A stretch of 64,000 nt of DNA from Acinetobacter sp. NIPH 2699. GTDB lineage: Bacteria > Pseudomonadota > Gammaproteobacteria > Pseudomonadales > Moraxellaceae. The stretch covers positions 1-64,000 of the forward strand of contig NZ_JAKZGL010000011.1 of NCBI RefSeq assembly GCF_022549355.1. The letters are read 5' to 3'. Positions 27,309 to 37,156 of this stretch are shown here, in pieces. Each line of letters starts with the position of its first letter. The stretch's first letter is position 1. The notes beneath the pieces were generated by a model. The model was not told the DNA's origin. It saw only the letters and a list, made by a program, of their open reading frames with translations, and did not search any database. A program made the position numbers and the translations under genes.

Positions 27309-27407
27309 AACAAACCAAACTCAAATTAAGACTTAAACAATTTGAATAACTTATAGCATAGAAGAAAAATAAAATTGTATATTTGCTGTAGGGAAAGTGG
27401 AGGAAAT

Positions 27408-27438
27408 GTGGTTTTAAATGTATGAAATTTAAAACCAC
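27408..27438. repeat. Perfect 12-bp inverted repeat between the paralogues
   Basis: GTGGTTTTAAAT and ATTTAAAACCAC flank a 7-nt loop 20 nt after the stop of paralogue B. It is probably a terminator or stabilising hairpin. Confidence 0.7.
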
Positions 27439-27457
27439 AGATAGGCTGTTTTTTCAA

Positions 27458-27832
27458 TTACTCTTCAAAGTCTACGACATCTTGACACACTGATTTTTGT
27501 TCAGTTTGATCAACTTCTTTGGCCGCTTCGCGTGCATCTTTTAACAAGGTTTTAAACTCGGCATCTTGTTGCAAGCTTTCAAGTGAAGCTGATTTGTTTG
27601 AATAGCCACTTAAATAAGACGCTATAATTTTTTTAATATTCTGGTCAAACTCGGCATTTTTACTGATCAATTTTGGGCACATTTCGATCAGTACTTGTGC
27701 ATTGGCAATATCATCTTTGATCAATGCATCTGCTTCTTGAACCGAAACAGCTTCATTTGCATAAATTGCTTGTGCTGTTAAAAGTGAGAAACCAACCCCA
27801 AAAACTCGAATAAATTTAGATAAATGTCTCAT
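27458..27832 (-). CDS. Small secreted protein, paralogue B
   Basis: This 124-residue protein has a signal peptide ending near AIYAN, and a helical mature domain with cysteines in EMCPKLI and SVCQDVVD. It aligns along its whole length with the preceding small secreted protein at low identity, so the two arose by an old tandem duplication. The function is unknown. Confidence 0.78.
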   Translation of the reverse strand: MRHLSKFIRVFGVGFSLLTAQAIYANEAVSVQEADALIKDDIANAQVLIEMCPKLISKNAEFDQNIKKIIASYLSGYSNKSASLESLQQDAEFKTLLKDAREAAKEVDQTEQKSVCQDVVDFEE

Positions 27833-27979
27833 GATTGTATAAATTTCTAATGCTATGAAGTGATAAATATATATAATTCAATGAATAATTCAATTGAAAA
27901 AACTGTGTAGTAGACGGGCTATTGACATGCTATCAATACATCGTTGAAGTAGCAGCCTAATGAAAGAGACTGGATTTTA

Positions 27980-28750
27980 GTGAATATTTTAATTGCAAAT
28001 GATGATGGTGTATTGGCACCAGGGCTTCAAGCTTTGGCTTTAGCATTAAAACCTTTGGGTCGAGTTGTGGTGGTTGCTCCTGAAAGTGAGCGGAGTGGTT
28101 ATTCGAGTGCATTAACCTTAGATCGTCCCTTGCGTCCTGTTCAGATTTCCAAAGATGTTTGGGCTGTGAACGGTACACCTGCGGATTGTGTTTATTTATC
28201 TACCAATGGTCTTTTTGATTTCGAATTTGATCTTGTGGTCAGCGGAATCAATAATGGGGCAAACTTGGGTGATGATGTTTTATATTCAGGCACAGTGGGT
28301 GCGGCGTTTGAAGGGCGCTTAATGAAGCATCCTGCTATTGCAGTATCATTAGCTGGAGCAAATGTACGCTCATACGATCACCCTCAACAATACGCGCAAG
28401 CAGCACAGTGGGTGCATGATTTTATTGCGCAAGGTTTGCCAATTTTGCCACCACGTCATATTTTTAATATTAATATTCCTGATGTTGAACAGATCAAAGG
28501 GACTCAAATCACGTATCAGGGACGCAGAGCGCAGTCTAAACCAATTAGTAGCCATGTTGATCCACGTGGTCGGCAAGTTTATTGGATCGGGCTAGCAGGT
28601 GAGGCGGTGACTGATCCTCAACAAGCATCGAGTCAGATCCAGTCAGACTTCTTTGCTGTTTCAAGTGGATATGTCAGTATCACACCTATTCAAATGGATG
28701 CAACCAATTATACAGTGTTAGACAATTTGCATAATCATGTGAATGGTTAA
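27980..28750 (+). CDS. surE: 5'/3'-nucleotidase SurE
   Basis: This 256-residue protein has the metal-binding start [10 protein letters not shown] (D8, D9), [12 protein letters not shown] and the VNGTPADC loop. SurE dephosphorylates nucleoside monophosphates and short polyphosphates. The start is GTG at 27980. It precedes an NlpD-like gene, a neighbourhood seen in many gammaproteobacteria (surE-pcm-nlpD-rpoS), here without pcm. Confidence 0.96.
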   Translation: MNILIANDDGVLAPGLQALALALKPLGRVVVVAPESERSGYSSALTLDRPLRPVQISKDVWAVNGTPADCVYLSTNGLFDFEFDLVVSGINNGANLGDDVLYSGTVGAAFEGRLMKHPAIAVSLAGANVRSYDHPQQYAQAAQWVHDFIAQGLPILPPRHIFNINIPDVEQIKGTQITYQGRRAQSKPISSHVDPRGRQVYWIGLAGEAVTDPQQASSQIQSDFFAVSSGYVSITPIQMDATNYTVLDNLHNHVNG

Positions 28751-28848
28751 CGACTTGAATGTTATAACTTTGTGAAGATCGTGCGTGAATGCTCGTTTTT
28801 TCTCACTTTTTTGGTACTCTAAGGCGCAAATAGATTAAGGATTTTTCG

Positions 28849-29694
28849 ATGAGGGCGAAGATGCACTTAAACCATGTCTCGATTTTTCATTCACAAAAAA
28901 TGATCAAAACAATCGTATTGTCTATGGCGGTTGCAACAGCGGCTGTTGTAACAGGTTGTGCATCTAAACCACAGGTGAGCGGTGGTGCAAATTATGCACA
29001 CGCACCAAACTATTATACAGTTCGTTCTGGTGATACTTTGAGTGGTATTGCAAATCGTTATGGGATGAGCTATTTAGATATCGCAGCACTCAATGATATT
29101 GCGCCACCCTACCGAATTTACGTCAATCAATCACTGCGCTTAAAAGGTTCTGCTGCACAGAGAACAACATCAACGCAAGCAATGGCGCAAACAGCCCCAA
29201 TTCAGCGTCAAAGTATCAATTTACCAACACAACGACCAGTTACCCCACCAACGCAGACGATTACGCCACCACCTCAACGACCTGTTGTCCCAGTCGTGCC
29301 TGTGAATCCACCATCCACTTTAGCCTCAGGCTTACGTTGGGTTAAACCATCAAATGGTGCGGTTATTGAAACCTTTAATTTGGTAAGTAATGTGAAAGGA
29401 ACACGTTATGGCGGCAATGTAGGTGATCCAATATTTGCGGCTGCAAACGGGCAGGTGGTTTATGCTGCGGATGGCTTAAAAGAATATGGTAATTTGGTCT
29501 TGGTTAAACATGTGGATGGCTATATCACCGCTTATGCTCACAACAGCAAAATGTTAGTCAAGAGTGGGGACAATGTCACTGCTGGACAAAAAATTGCAGA
29601 GATGGGTTCTTCAGGAGCATCTCGTGTCATGTTAGAGTTCCAAGTGCGTCTCGATGGTAAGCCTGTAAACCCAACAACAGTATTACCTAACTAG
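28849..29694 (+). CDS. NlpD-like lipoprotein with LysM and degenerate LytM domains
   Basis: This 281-residue lipoprotein has a lipobox (VVTGC) after a signal segment, a LysM domain (YYTVRSGDTLSGIANRYGMS), a proline/glutamine linker and a C-terminal M23/LytM domain (GDPIFAAANGQVVYAADGLKEYG). The first zinc-ligand histidine is absent (RYGGNVGD) and the HxH is reduced to YAHN, so it is probably an amidase activator, like NlpD, not a peptidase. The ATG at 28849 follows AAGGATTTTTCG. Confidence 0.9.
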   Translation: MRAKMHLNHVSIFHSQKMIKTIVLSMAVATAAVVTGCASKPQVSGGANYAHAPNYYTVRSGDTLSGIANRYGMSYLDIAALNDIAPPYRIYVNQSLRLKGSAAQRTTSTQAMAQTAPIQRQSINLPTQRPVTPPTQTITPPPQRPVVPVVPVNPPSTLASGLRWVKPSNGAVIETFNLVSNVKGTRYGGNVGDPIFAAANGQVVYAADGLKEYGNLVLVKHVDGYITAYAHNSKMLVKSGDNVTAGQKIAEMGSSGASRVMLEFQVRLDGKPVNPTTVLPN

Positions 29695-29823
29695 TTTCAG
29701 AACATAAACAAACCCTCAACAAATTATTAATAATCTCTAGTTTAACAATAGACTTCTCTGTATACTTATTATGTTTGCTTTTATTAGAACAATAAGCATA
29801 TTAATAAATTGAGAGGGAAGTTT

Positions 29824-30753
29824 ATGTTAGACCAATTGCGTGCAATGGGGGTTTTTGCTTGTGTTGTAGAAAAAAGCTCTTTTAGTGGGGCCGCTCGGGA
29901 TTTAGGAATAACAACAAGTGCGGTCAGTCAACAAATCCGTTCATTAGAACAAGAAATGGATGTCACTTTACTTCATCGTTCAACACGAAAACTCAGTCTC
30001 ACAGAGGCAGGGCAAGCATTTTTTTTCAGTTGCCAAGAAATGTTAGCTGCGGCTGAGCGTGGCAAAATTAGAATTAATGAGTTACGTGATGATTTGGTCG
30101 GTGATTTGCGTATTGCAACAACGCCAGAGCTCGGTGCATTACATGTGGTTCCAGCACTTTCTCACTGGATGTCTGCTCATAAGGGCTTGGCCGTTCATTT
30201 TGAAGCAGACCATCGTTATATTGATTTGATCGAAGAGCGTATTGATATTGCGATACGTATGAGTTTAAAAGTGGATGATCCTCAATTGACGATCGTTCCT
30301 TTAGCGCGCGTAGATCAGGTTCTGGTTGCGTCACCTAGTTATTTGAACCAAGCACCGTCAATTACTCACCCGCAAGATTTATGTCACCATGAATTATTGC
30401 CTATCACCTTAATGCAAAACTTTCAGCACTTTGCATTTCGTCATGGGCTAAGTGGTGACGTTGAGAATGTTGATATGAAAACGCGATTGGGAACAAATAA
30501 TGTTTTTGTCGCGAAATCATTGTGTCAACAGGGACTTGGAATCGCGCGTATTTTATATATGGATGTTCAAAAAGAACTGATCAATGGTTCTTTGGTTGAG
30601 GTGCTGCCAGATTGGCAACTGCCTGTTTATACCTTACAAGCATTAACCTCTAAGCGTGAACAATATCCAGTAAAAGTACATCGTTGTATTGATGCGCTTA
30701 AACAATATTTTGCTCAATTACCGGGTGGCCGTTCTCTGCAAGGCGTTGCCTAA
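29824..30753 (+). CDS. LysR-family transcriptional regulator
   Basis: This 309-residue protein has an N-terminal winged helix (LRAMGVFACVVEKSSFSGAA; SAVSQQIRSLEQEM) and a periplasmic-binding-protein-like effector domain (GDLRIATTPELGALHVVP; HRYIDLIEERIDIAIR). It matches the CrgA/AaeR-like branch. The ATG at 29824 has GAGGGAAGTTT before it; the ATG at 29809 is out of place for the ribosome site. No divergent target gene is adjacent, so its regulon is unknown. Confidence 0.92.
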   Translation: MLDQLRAMGVFACVVEKSSFSGAARDLGITTSAVSQQIRSLEQEMDVTLLHRSTRKLSLTEAGQAFFFSCQEMLAAAERGKIRINELRDDLVGDLRIATTPELGALHVVPALSHWMSAHKGLAVHFEADHRYIDLIEERIDIAIRMSLKVDDPQLTIVPLARVDQVLVASPSYLNQAPSITHPQDLCHHELLPITLMQNFQHFAFRHGLSGDVENVDMKTRLGTNNVFVAKSLCQQGLGIARILYMDVQKELINGSLVEVLPDWQLPVYTLQALTSKREQYPVKVHRCIDALKQYFAQLPGGRSLQGVA

Positions 30754-30758
30754 AATAA

Positions 30759-30793
30759 AAAAGCCATGCTCCTTAAGGGAACATGGCTTTTTC
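30759..30793. terminator. Bidirectional terminator between the LysR and Lon-like genes
   Basis: AAAAGCCATG pairs with CATGGCTTTT with A- and T-tracts on the two sides. It sits between convergent genes. Confidence 0.88.
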
Positions 30794-30794
30794 T

Positions 30795-33425
30795 TTACTT
30801 ACGTTGCTTTTTCACTAAGGCTTTTAGTGCTTTAGTTTCGACTAAACTGTCTTCAGACGCTTTAGTTGTAGCCGTTTCTTTCTTGCCTTTTTTTCGCTTT
30901 TTCTTTTTCTTTGGCTCTTCATCCTCAACCGCATCACCATCTTCGATTGCTTGCCAATACTCTAGCTGTTCCATTACGGCAGCATAGATTGAGTTTTTAC
31001 TATATCGTCCTTTCTTATCTAATGTGCCCACTGGGCGTGCCATTAGGATTTCTAAGGCTTGATCAATGGTGTCAATCGCATGTACATGAAATTGCCCCGC
31101 TTGCACAGCCTCACTTACATCTTGACGTAGCATTAGATGTTGCATGTTTTGGCGTGGAATAATCACCCCTTGTTTGCCAGTTAGACCTTGCAATTTACAT
31201 GCATCATAGAAACCTTCAATTTTGGCATTGACGCCACCAATAGGCTGCACTTGACCCAGTTGATTCATTGATCCTGTGATTGCCCAAGATTGATCAATCG
31301 GGATTTGGCAGATTGCCGAGATTAAAGCCGACAATTCTGCAACGGTGGCACTGTCACCATCCACTTGTCCATAGCTTTGTTCAAAAGCAAGCGCAGCAGA
31401 GAAATGCAGAATTTGCTCACGACCAAAGTGGGCTTTGAGGAAGCTAGACATCAGCAACACACCTTTGGCATGAAGTGAGCCACCTAATTCAACACTGCGC
31501 TCAATGTCAAGAATATCGCCACCACCTTGATAAACTGAAGCGGTGAGACGAGAAGGTAAGCCAAACTCAACATCAGCGTAATGGATCACCGAGAGGGCAT
31601 TGATTTGACCTAAGCGATGTCCTGAGGTTTCGATCAATTGCGTGCCACGAGATAGATCTTGCCAGTACAACTCACGTAGATAGCCTAAGCGATATTGGCG
31701 ATGATGCAAGGCTTGGTTGACGTGATGATTGGTGACCAGCTTGTCATCCGCTTTAAATGCATGATGATGGGCTTCACGAATGAGATCACCCAGTGTGGAA
31801 GCGTGTAATGACAATGAGCTTTGATCTTCCGCTTGACGACTAGAGTCAGTCAGCAAAGCAGCGAGTGCAGAACGATCAAAAGGCAACAACTTATCTGCTT
31901 GAACATAATCAGCGATCAATTGCATGTAGGCTTGTTCATTACTGTCATTACGTTGTAATGTATCGGTAAAGTCAGCACGAATCTTAAAGACACTGCCCAG
32001 TTCGGGTTCTATTTCTAAAATTTCGTAATAAATCTCAGGTTCTGCCAGTAGAACTACTTTAATCTCTAAAGGAACTGCTGCTGGTTCAATTGAAATGCTA
32101 CCAGTCAAGGTTAGCATGTGCTCTAAAGATGAAAGCTTGAGTTTTCCTGATTTTAAGGCACGTTTTAAACCTTGCCATGCATAAGGTTGTTCAAGTAAAT
32201 GTTCGGCTTCGAGCAATAGAAAACCACCATTGGCACGATGCAATGAACCGGGGCGAATTAAAGTGAAATCAGTGGTAATGGTGCCATTATGAGTGAGTTG
32301 TTCGACATGCCCCAATAAATTGTAATGGGTTGGGAAGTCTTCAAAAATAACAGGTGCACCACTATTTGGTTTATTGGAGGTGATTACATTGGCTTGATAG
32401 CGTGCAGGCACACGATTGAATAAAGCAGGGGTAAAATCATCTTCCTCTTGTTCTAAAATAAGTTCGACATTATTAATGACGTCCTCAGCATATTGTTTTA
32501 AATATTGCTCTAAATTTTCGACTTCTTTATGTCGACTTAGAATTTGGTTAATTCGCGGCATCACCACCTGGGTAGCAATATCGCGGTTTAAACTGGAGAC
32601 TTGATCTCGTGCATCATCTTCTAAATCGCCTAAGTGTAGACCTAAACGGTCTAATTTTTTCTCCATATAGCGAAGATTAGATTTGATGTCTGCCTTTTCT
32701 TTACTGCTCAGTGTATCTAGATCATTTTGAGTTAATTCTTGATACTCATCGTCTTTGAGTAACATCGGAATAAACACATGTTTGTCATTACGAGAAATGA
32801 GCTTTAGATCAAGTTCCTCACCTTCTTTGGTGAGTTCAACCAATGCTTGCTGTTGCACTTCACCTGTATCTTGGCGGATGCGCTCAATACGATTGTGATA
32901 ACTTTCTGCACTAAAGCGGCGTTCTAATTGCTTTAGGCTGATTTGCCATGCTTGTTGTAGTGCATTTTGGAACTTAGCGCCTTGACCCGCTGGAAAACGT
33001 AAAGCAAGTGGCTGTCTTGGATTTTTGAAGTTGTTAACATAGACCCAATCATCAGGGGTTGGCATGGTTTTGGCGTGTTGCTGGAGTAAACGTTTAATCA
33101 TGGTACGCTTACCCAGTCCAGCCGTACCCACTGCAAAAATGTTATAGCCAGAATAAGGTAGGGAAATCCCAGCTTCAACTGATGCACGTGCACGATCTTG
33201 CCCTAAAAAATTATTGAGCGGTTTGATACGTTTAGTGGAGCTTGGGATTTTGGCTAAGTCTGGAATATGAGTCAGTTGGTCTGCGCGTAAAGCGGTCTTA
33301 AGCAGTGTTGGTTGTATATCCGTTTGTTCAAAAGCATTTGGAAAAATATTGGTATTCGCTGTAATCGTGTTTGTTGGTGTTAGAGATAAAGTTGTTGCAG
33401 TCATTTGGTCAAGTTTTTGGGTCAC
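30795..33425 (-). CDS. Lon-like ATP-dependent protease (LonB/LPC type)
   Basis: This 876-residue protein has a Walker A loop early on (GTAGLGKRTMIKRLL), a long coiled-coil insertion, an AAA lid region and a C-terminal Lon protease domain with the Ser/Lys dyad in GDSATVAELSAL and GGVNAKIEGFYDAC. The tail is a lysine-rich stretch (KKKKKRKKGKK), possibly a nucleic acid contact. It is annotated in other proteobacteria as an AAA-family Lon-related protease. The frame opens with GTG at 33425; an ATG at 33404 is the alternative. Confidence 0.9.
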   Translation of the reverse strand: MTQKLDQMTATTLSLTPTNTITANTNIFPNAFEQTDIQPTLLKTALRADQLTHIPDLAKIPSSTKRIKPLNNFLGQDRARASVEAGISLPYSGYNIFAVGTAGLGKRTMIKRLLQQHAKTMPTPDDWVYVNNFKNPRQPLALRFPAGQGAKFQNALQQAWQISLKQLERRFSAESYHNRIERIRQDTGEVQQQALVELTKEGEELDLKLISRNDKHVFIPMLLKDDEYQELTQNDLDTLSSKEKADIKSNLRYMEKKLDRLGLHLGDLEDDARDQVSSLNRDIATQVVMPRINQILSRHKEVENLEQYLKQYAEDVINNVELILEQEEDDFTPALFNRVPARYQANVITSNKPNSGAPVIFEDFPTHYNLLGHVEQLTHNGTITTDFTLIRPGSLHRANGGFLLLEAEHLLEQPYAWQGLKRALKSGKLKLSSLEHMLTLTGSISIEPAAVPLEIKVVLLAEPEIYYEILEIEPELGSVFKIRADFTDTLQRNDSNEQAYMQLIADYVQADKLLPFDRSALAALLTDSSRQAEDQSSLSLHASTLGDLIREAHHHAFKADDKLVTNHHVNQALHHRQYRLGYLRELYWQDLSRGTQLIETSGHRLGQINALSVIHYADVEFGLPSRLTASVYQGGGDILDIERSVELGGSLHAKGVLLMSSFLKAHFGREQILHFSAALAFEQSYGQVDGDSATVAELSALISAICQIPIDQSWAITGSMNQLGQVQPIGGVNAKIEGFYDACKLQGLTGKQGVIIPRQNMQHLMLRQDVSEAVQAGQFHVHAIDTIDQALEILMARPVGTLDKKGRYSKNSIYAAVMEQLEYWQAIEDGDAVEDEEPKKKKKRKKGKKETATTKASEDSLVETKALKALVKKQRK

Positions 33426-33608
33426 TATTGCTATCCAACAAATAAACGAAAGTTAAGTAATTAAAGGTATACAGTTTTGGGTCTAAAGATCAAGCGAACT
33501 TGTGTTTTTTATCGACAAAACAAAACAATGATTGCATAAAGCAACTTGCAAGCAGCCGCAAGAAACGATTGAATAGGCACATTTGAACATTTTGGAAAAT
33601 AATAAGCA

Positions 33609-35822
33609 ATGACGACTCAAGCCTCTGGTTGGGCGGCTGCATTTAAAGCATTTTTAGATCGCCGTGCGCTGATTATGTTTTTTCTTGGTTTTTCAGCAGG
33701 GATACCGATTCTATTAATTTTTTCTAGCTTATCTTTATGGCTGGGAGAGGCAGGTATTGATAAAACTGCGGTGACTTTTTTTAGCTGGGCGGCATTGGGC
33801 TACTCATTTAAATTTGTTTGGGCACCGTTGATTGATGAATTACCTGTTCCATTTCTGACTAAAACCTTAGGTCGTCGTCGCGCTTGGTTGTTGATTGCAC
33901 AGTTTTTAATTATTACTGCTATTTGTATTATGGCAATGACTGATCCTATGAGTGTAAGTCAGCCTTGGCATGTATATCTCAATTTAGGTCCAATAGAGCT
34001 ATTCGATTTTTATATTGAAAATTTGGCGTTATTCCAAATGGCAGCAGGTGCAGTATTGTTGGGTTTCTCTGCGGCGACTCAAGATATTGTGATTGATGCT
34101 TATCGTATTGAGTTGGCTGAAACCGAAATGCAGACGGTTTTGGCTTCAACATATAATGCAGGCTATCGTATTGGGATGATCGTTGCTGGTGCAGGTGCTT
34201 TATTTTTGGCTGCTTACTTAGGTACAGCCAAAGGCAATTATATCTACGAAGCTTGGAAATATACCTATTTAACCATGGCGGCTGTTATGATGGTCGGGGT
34301 CATTACGACACTGATCATTCGTGAGCCTAAAGTTGATCGTGTCTATAAGGATTATAAATCTAAGGATTATTACCGTTTAGTTTTGGTGTTTTTTCTCGCG
34401 GTTACGACTTTTGTAGTGACTTATATTTATTCAGGTCAGCTCACACAAGCAATGATCAAGGCTGTTGAAATTAAAGATACCGCTGCTTTGTTTGGTTTAG
34501 AAGCCTTGCGATTTTTAACAGCCACAGCCTGTGCCTTATTGATCGGTTTCGGACTGGTCAAAGTAGGTGTTGTAAACCAACAGATGGCGAAAGAAACATG
34601 GGTCGCTCCGATTCTAGACTTCTTTAAGCGTTATGGTGTGAAGCTGGCATTGGTATTGTTATTGTTGATCGGTTTTTTCCGAATCTCTGACATTATCGCA
34701 GGGGTGATTTCCAATGTGTTCTATCAAGACCTGAACTTTAGTAAAGAGCAGATTGCCGAAGCTGTTAAAGTTTATGGTGTGCTATTTAGTTTGGTGGGTG
34801 GTTTCTTAGGGGGCTTGCTGGCACAGCGGATGAATATCATGAAGCTGATGTTTATTGGTGCCGTATTGGCGAGTTCAACCAATTTGATTTTTATTGGCTT
34901 GGTGAAATCAGGAAAACCATTGGATCAGGTTCAGGTACAAGTTGGTACTCACTCTTATCAGGTACAAACGGATGAAGTGGGTTTTTGGAAGTTAAAAGTG
35001 CCACCAGCAGTTTTGGGTGAAGCGAACAATATCGAAGTCACTGCATCTTATCTCAATAAAGAGCATGAAAAGCCTATTTCGATTTCACAACCTTATTTGG
35101 TTGCAGATGCACAACAACCACAAATTCAGATGTTACCCATCACTAGTAATAATGAAATTACCCTACATGAGCAATCGGGTAGTATCGTGGTGAGAGGACA
35201 GTATTTTGGTGAGCCATTAACTGCGACACAAAAAATTGTGATTGATTTAGATGGGCAAAATTTTGATGCAAAACTAGATCGGAATGGTGTTTTTAGCAGC
35301 GTGATTGAAGCGAAACAATTACTCGCTTCTCCATCTAAGCAACTTGATGTTGCGGTGCTAGATGGTGATCAATCAATATTATCTATATCGCATCGTTATC
35401 AATCGAATACGCACTTGACGATAGGTAATGAACTAGATGTGAATATTGAGCCTCTACCATTGATCAATCCTCAGTCTACTCAGGATGTCGAGATCAAAGG
35501 GAAAGTGATCAAACAGTATAGTTCATTGTGGTTATATCTCGCGATTGTGGTGGATAATCTTGCTGCTGGTTTGGCTGGCGCAGCATTTATTGCCTTTTTA
35601 TCTAGTTTAACCAGTGTGTCTTTTACCGCCGTTCAATATGCTATTTTTAGTTCTTTGATGACATTGACTCCGAAATTATTGGGTGGCTATTCTGGCACGA
35701 TGGTCAGCAATATGGGCTACCCGAATTTCTTTTTAATGACAACTTTGATTGGTGTTCCAATCTTAATCCTCGTGGTTTGGGTTGCAAGATTGCTGAAACA
35801 GCATGAAGCCTCAAGCAAGTAA
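33609..35822 (+). CDS. ampG: AmpG-type muropeptide permease with an inserted two-module domain
   Basis: This 737-residue MFS protein has the AmpG-type N-terminus (MFFLGFSAGIPILLIFSSLS, then LGRRRAW and ATQDIVIDAYRIE). AmpG imports anhydro-muropeptides for recycling and affects AmpC induction. The E. coli protein has about 490 residues; here about 200 extra residues (roughly 435-635) lie between membrane segments and form two beta-rich modules that resemble each other (VQVGTHSYQVQTDEVGFWKL; KIVIDLDGQNFDAKLDRNGV), probably Ig-like and exposed to the periplasm. The last membrane segments then resume. Confidence 0.9.
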   Translation: MTTQASGWAAAFKAFLDRRALIMFFLGFSAGIPILLIFSSLSLWLGEAGIDKTAVTFFSWAALGYSFKFVWAPLIDELPVPFLTKTLGRRRAWLLIAQFLIITAICIMAMTDPMSVSQPWHVYLNLGPIELFDFYIENLALFQMAAGAVLLGFSAATQDIVIDAYRIELAETEMQTVLASTYNAGYRIGMIVAGAGALFLAAYLGTAKGNYIYEAWKYTYLTMAAVMMVGVITTLIIREPKVDRVYKDYKSKDYYRLVLVFFLAVTTFVVTYIYSGQLTQAMIKAVEIKDTAALFGLEALRFLTATACALLIGFGLVKVGVVNQQMAKETWVAPILDFFKRYGVKLALVLLLLIGFFRISDIIAGVISNVFYQDLNFSKEQIAEAVKVYGVLFSLVGGFLGGLLAQRMNIMKLMFIGAVLASSTNLIFIGLVKSGKPLDQVQVQVGTHSYQVQTDEVGFWKLKVPPAVLGEANNIEVTASYLNKEHEKPISISQPYLVADAQQPQIQMLPITSNNEITLHEQSGSIVVRGQYFGEPLTATQKIVIDLDGQNFDAKLDRNGVFSSVIEAKQLLASPSKQLDVAVLDGDQSILSISHRYQSNTHLTIGNELDVNIEPLPLINPQSTQDVEIKGKVIKQYSSLWLYLAIVVDNLAAGLAGAAFIAFLSSLTSVSFTAVQYAIFSSLMTLTPKLLGGYSGTMVSNMGYPNFFLMTTLIGVPILILVVWVARLLKQHEASSK

Positions 35823-35828
35823 AGTTAA

Positions 35829-35857
35829 GAGAATGCCTAAGTGATTTAGGCATTCTC
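35829..35857. terminator. Hairpin after ampG
   Basis: GAGAATGCCTAA / TTAGGCATTCTC with a short loop, 6 nt after the ampG stop. The T-tract is poor. Confidence 0.7.
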
Positions 35858-35977
35858 TCTGATTAAAACTTTTGGAACTTATCAAAAAGTTATGCAAATG
35901 CAACTAGAATAGAGAGAAAATTGCATGTTTATGATTAAGAGGATACACTTCTAAGTAGACACTTTGGAGTATGAGTT

Positions 35978-36205
35978 ATGCATGTTTCAACGAAAGAGTT
36001 ACGTATTCAATCAGGTAAAATTATTCATCAAGTCCAGCATGGTCAAGAGGTCACTGTGACTTATCGAGGCAAAGCACTCGCAAAAATTGTACCGATTCAG
36101 CAGCAAAAGCAGGACGATGATATTTTTGCCATGTGGCAACAGGATGAACATGTTTCAACTGTAGATGAAACTGTACGCGCAATGCGTCAAGGTCGACAGT
36201 TTTGA
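35978..36205 (+). CDS. Phd/YefM-type antitoxin
   Basis: This 75-residue protein starts MHVSTKELRIQSGKIIHQVQ and continues HGQEVTVTYRGKALAKIVPI, the Phd/YefM fold of antitoxins that bind their own promoter. Its stop overlaps the start of the PIN toxin gene. The C-terminal tail should neutralise the toxin. Confidence 0.88.
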   Translation: MHVSTKELRIQSGKIIHQVQHGQEVTVTYRGKALAKIVPIQQQKQDDDIFAMWQQDEHVSTVDETVRAMRQGRQF

Positions 36206-36585
36206 TTATTGATACCGATGTTCTGATTTGGTATTTACGAGGTAAAGTGGCTGCTAAAGAAGCGGTTGAAAGTAATATTCCATTTTCCATTTCTGCTGTG
36301 ACTTATATGGAGTTGTTACAGGGAATGCGTAATAAGCAGGAAAGTTTACGTTTTCAAAGGGCTTTACATTACTGGAATATTCATATTATTCATATTGATC
36401 AGGAAATTTCTGCACGTGCAATGTTTTATGTTCAAGAATATGCCTTAAGCCATTCAATGCAAATGGCTGATGCTTTAATTGCTGCAACAGCAATACATTT
36501 TGGTGAATCTTTACTGACTGCGAACGATAAACATTATAAATTTATCCCTAATATTGATCTGCACAAATTCATTCCTGAACCCTAG
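36202..36585 (+). CDS. PIN-domain toxin, VapC-type
   Basis: This 127-residue PIN protein starts at a TTG overlapping the antitoxin stop (IIDTDVLIWYLRG) and has the acidic residues in VTYMELLQGMRN and MADALIAATA, with LLTANDKHY at the end. It should be an RNA-cleaving toxin. It is unrelated in detail to the pair at 24308-24930, so the window holds two independent modules. Confidence 0.88.
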   Translation: MIIDTDVLIWYLRGKVAAKEAVESNIPFSISAVTYMELLQGMRNKQESLRFQRALHYWNIHIIHIDQEISARAMFYVQEYALSHSMQMADALIAATAIHFGESLLTANDKHYKFIPNIDLHKFIPEP

Positions 36586-36615
36586 TGAATGAATCTTTAT
36601 TTCGAGGAAACGATG

Positions 36616-37017
36616 ATGCGCATGTTACATACGATGCTACGTGTAGGTAATTTAGAACAATCTTTAAAGTTCTACACTGAGGTACTTGGTATGAAATTGC
36701 TACGCCAACGCGACTATGAAGAAGGGCGTTTTACCCTTGCTTTTGTCGGCTATGGTGATGAAGCAAACAACACAGTACTTGAACTCACCCATAACTGGGA
36801 TACTTCAAGTTATGAGCTGGGTAATGCTTATGGGCACATCGCGATTGGTGTAGAAGATGCCTATAAGGCATGTGAAGACATCAAAGCACGTGGTGGAAAA
36901 GTGGTACGTGAAGCAGGCCCGATGAAGGGTGGCGTGACGGTTATCGCTTTTGTTGAAGACCCAGATGGCTATAAGATTGAGTTGATTCAACAGGATCAAA
37001 ATGCACGTAACAATTAA
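36616..37017 (+). CDS. gloA: Lactoylglutathione lyase (glyoxalase I)
   Basis: This 133-residue protein has the glyoxalase I start [20 protein letters not shown], the metal ligands H5, E in VLELTHNW, H in GHIAIGV and E in KIELIQ. It converts the methylglyoxal-glutathione adduct to lactoylglutathione and is probably nickel-type. The ATG at 36616 (or 36613) follows GAGGAAACG. It lies 30 nt after the PIN toxin but is functionally separate. Confidence 0.96.
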   Translation: MRMLHTMLRVGNLEQSLKFYTEVLGMKLLRQRDYEEGRFTLAFVGYGDEANNTVLELTHNWDTSSYELGNAYGHIAIGVEDAYKACEDIKARGGKVVREAGPMKGGVTVIAFVEDPDGYKIELIQQDQNARNN

Positions 37018-37156
37018 TCTTAATGGAGTTTAATCAGAAGATTTCTTATTTAAAACTCTAGCTTTATTTATATAGCCCAGTATGATGTGTCGATCAAATG
37101 GTCAACAATATCGTATTAGGCTTTATCGTAAATTAGTGGGTGAGTAGGAATAAGAT

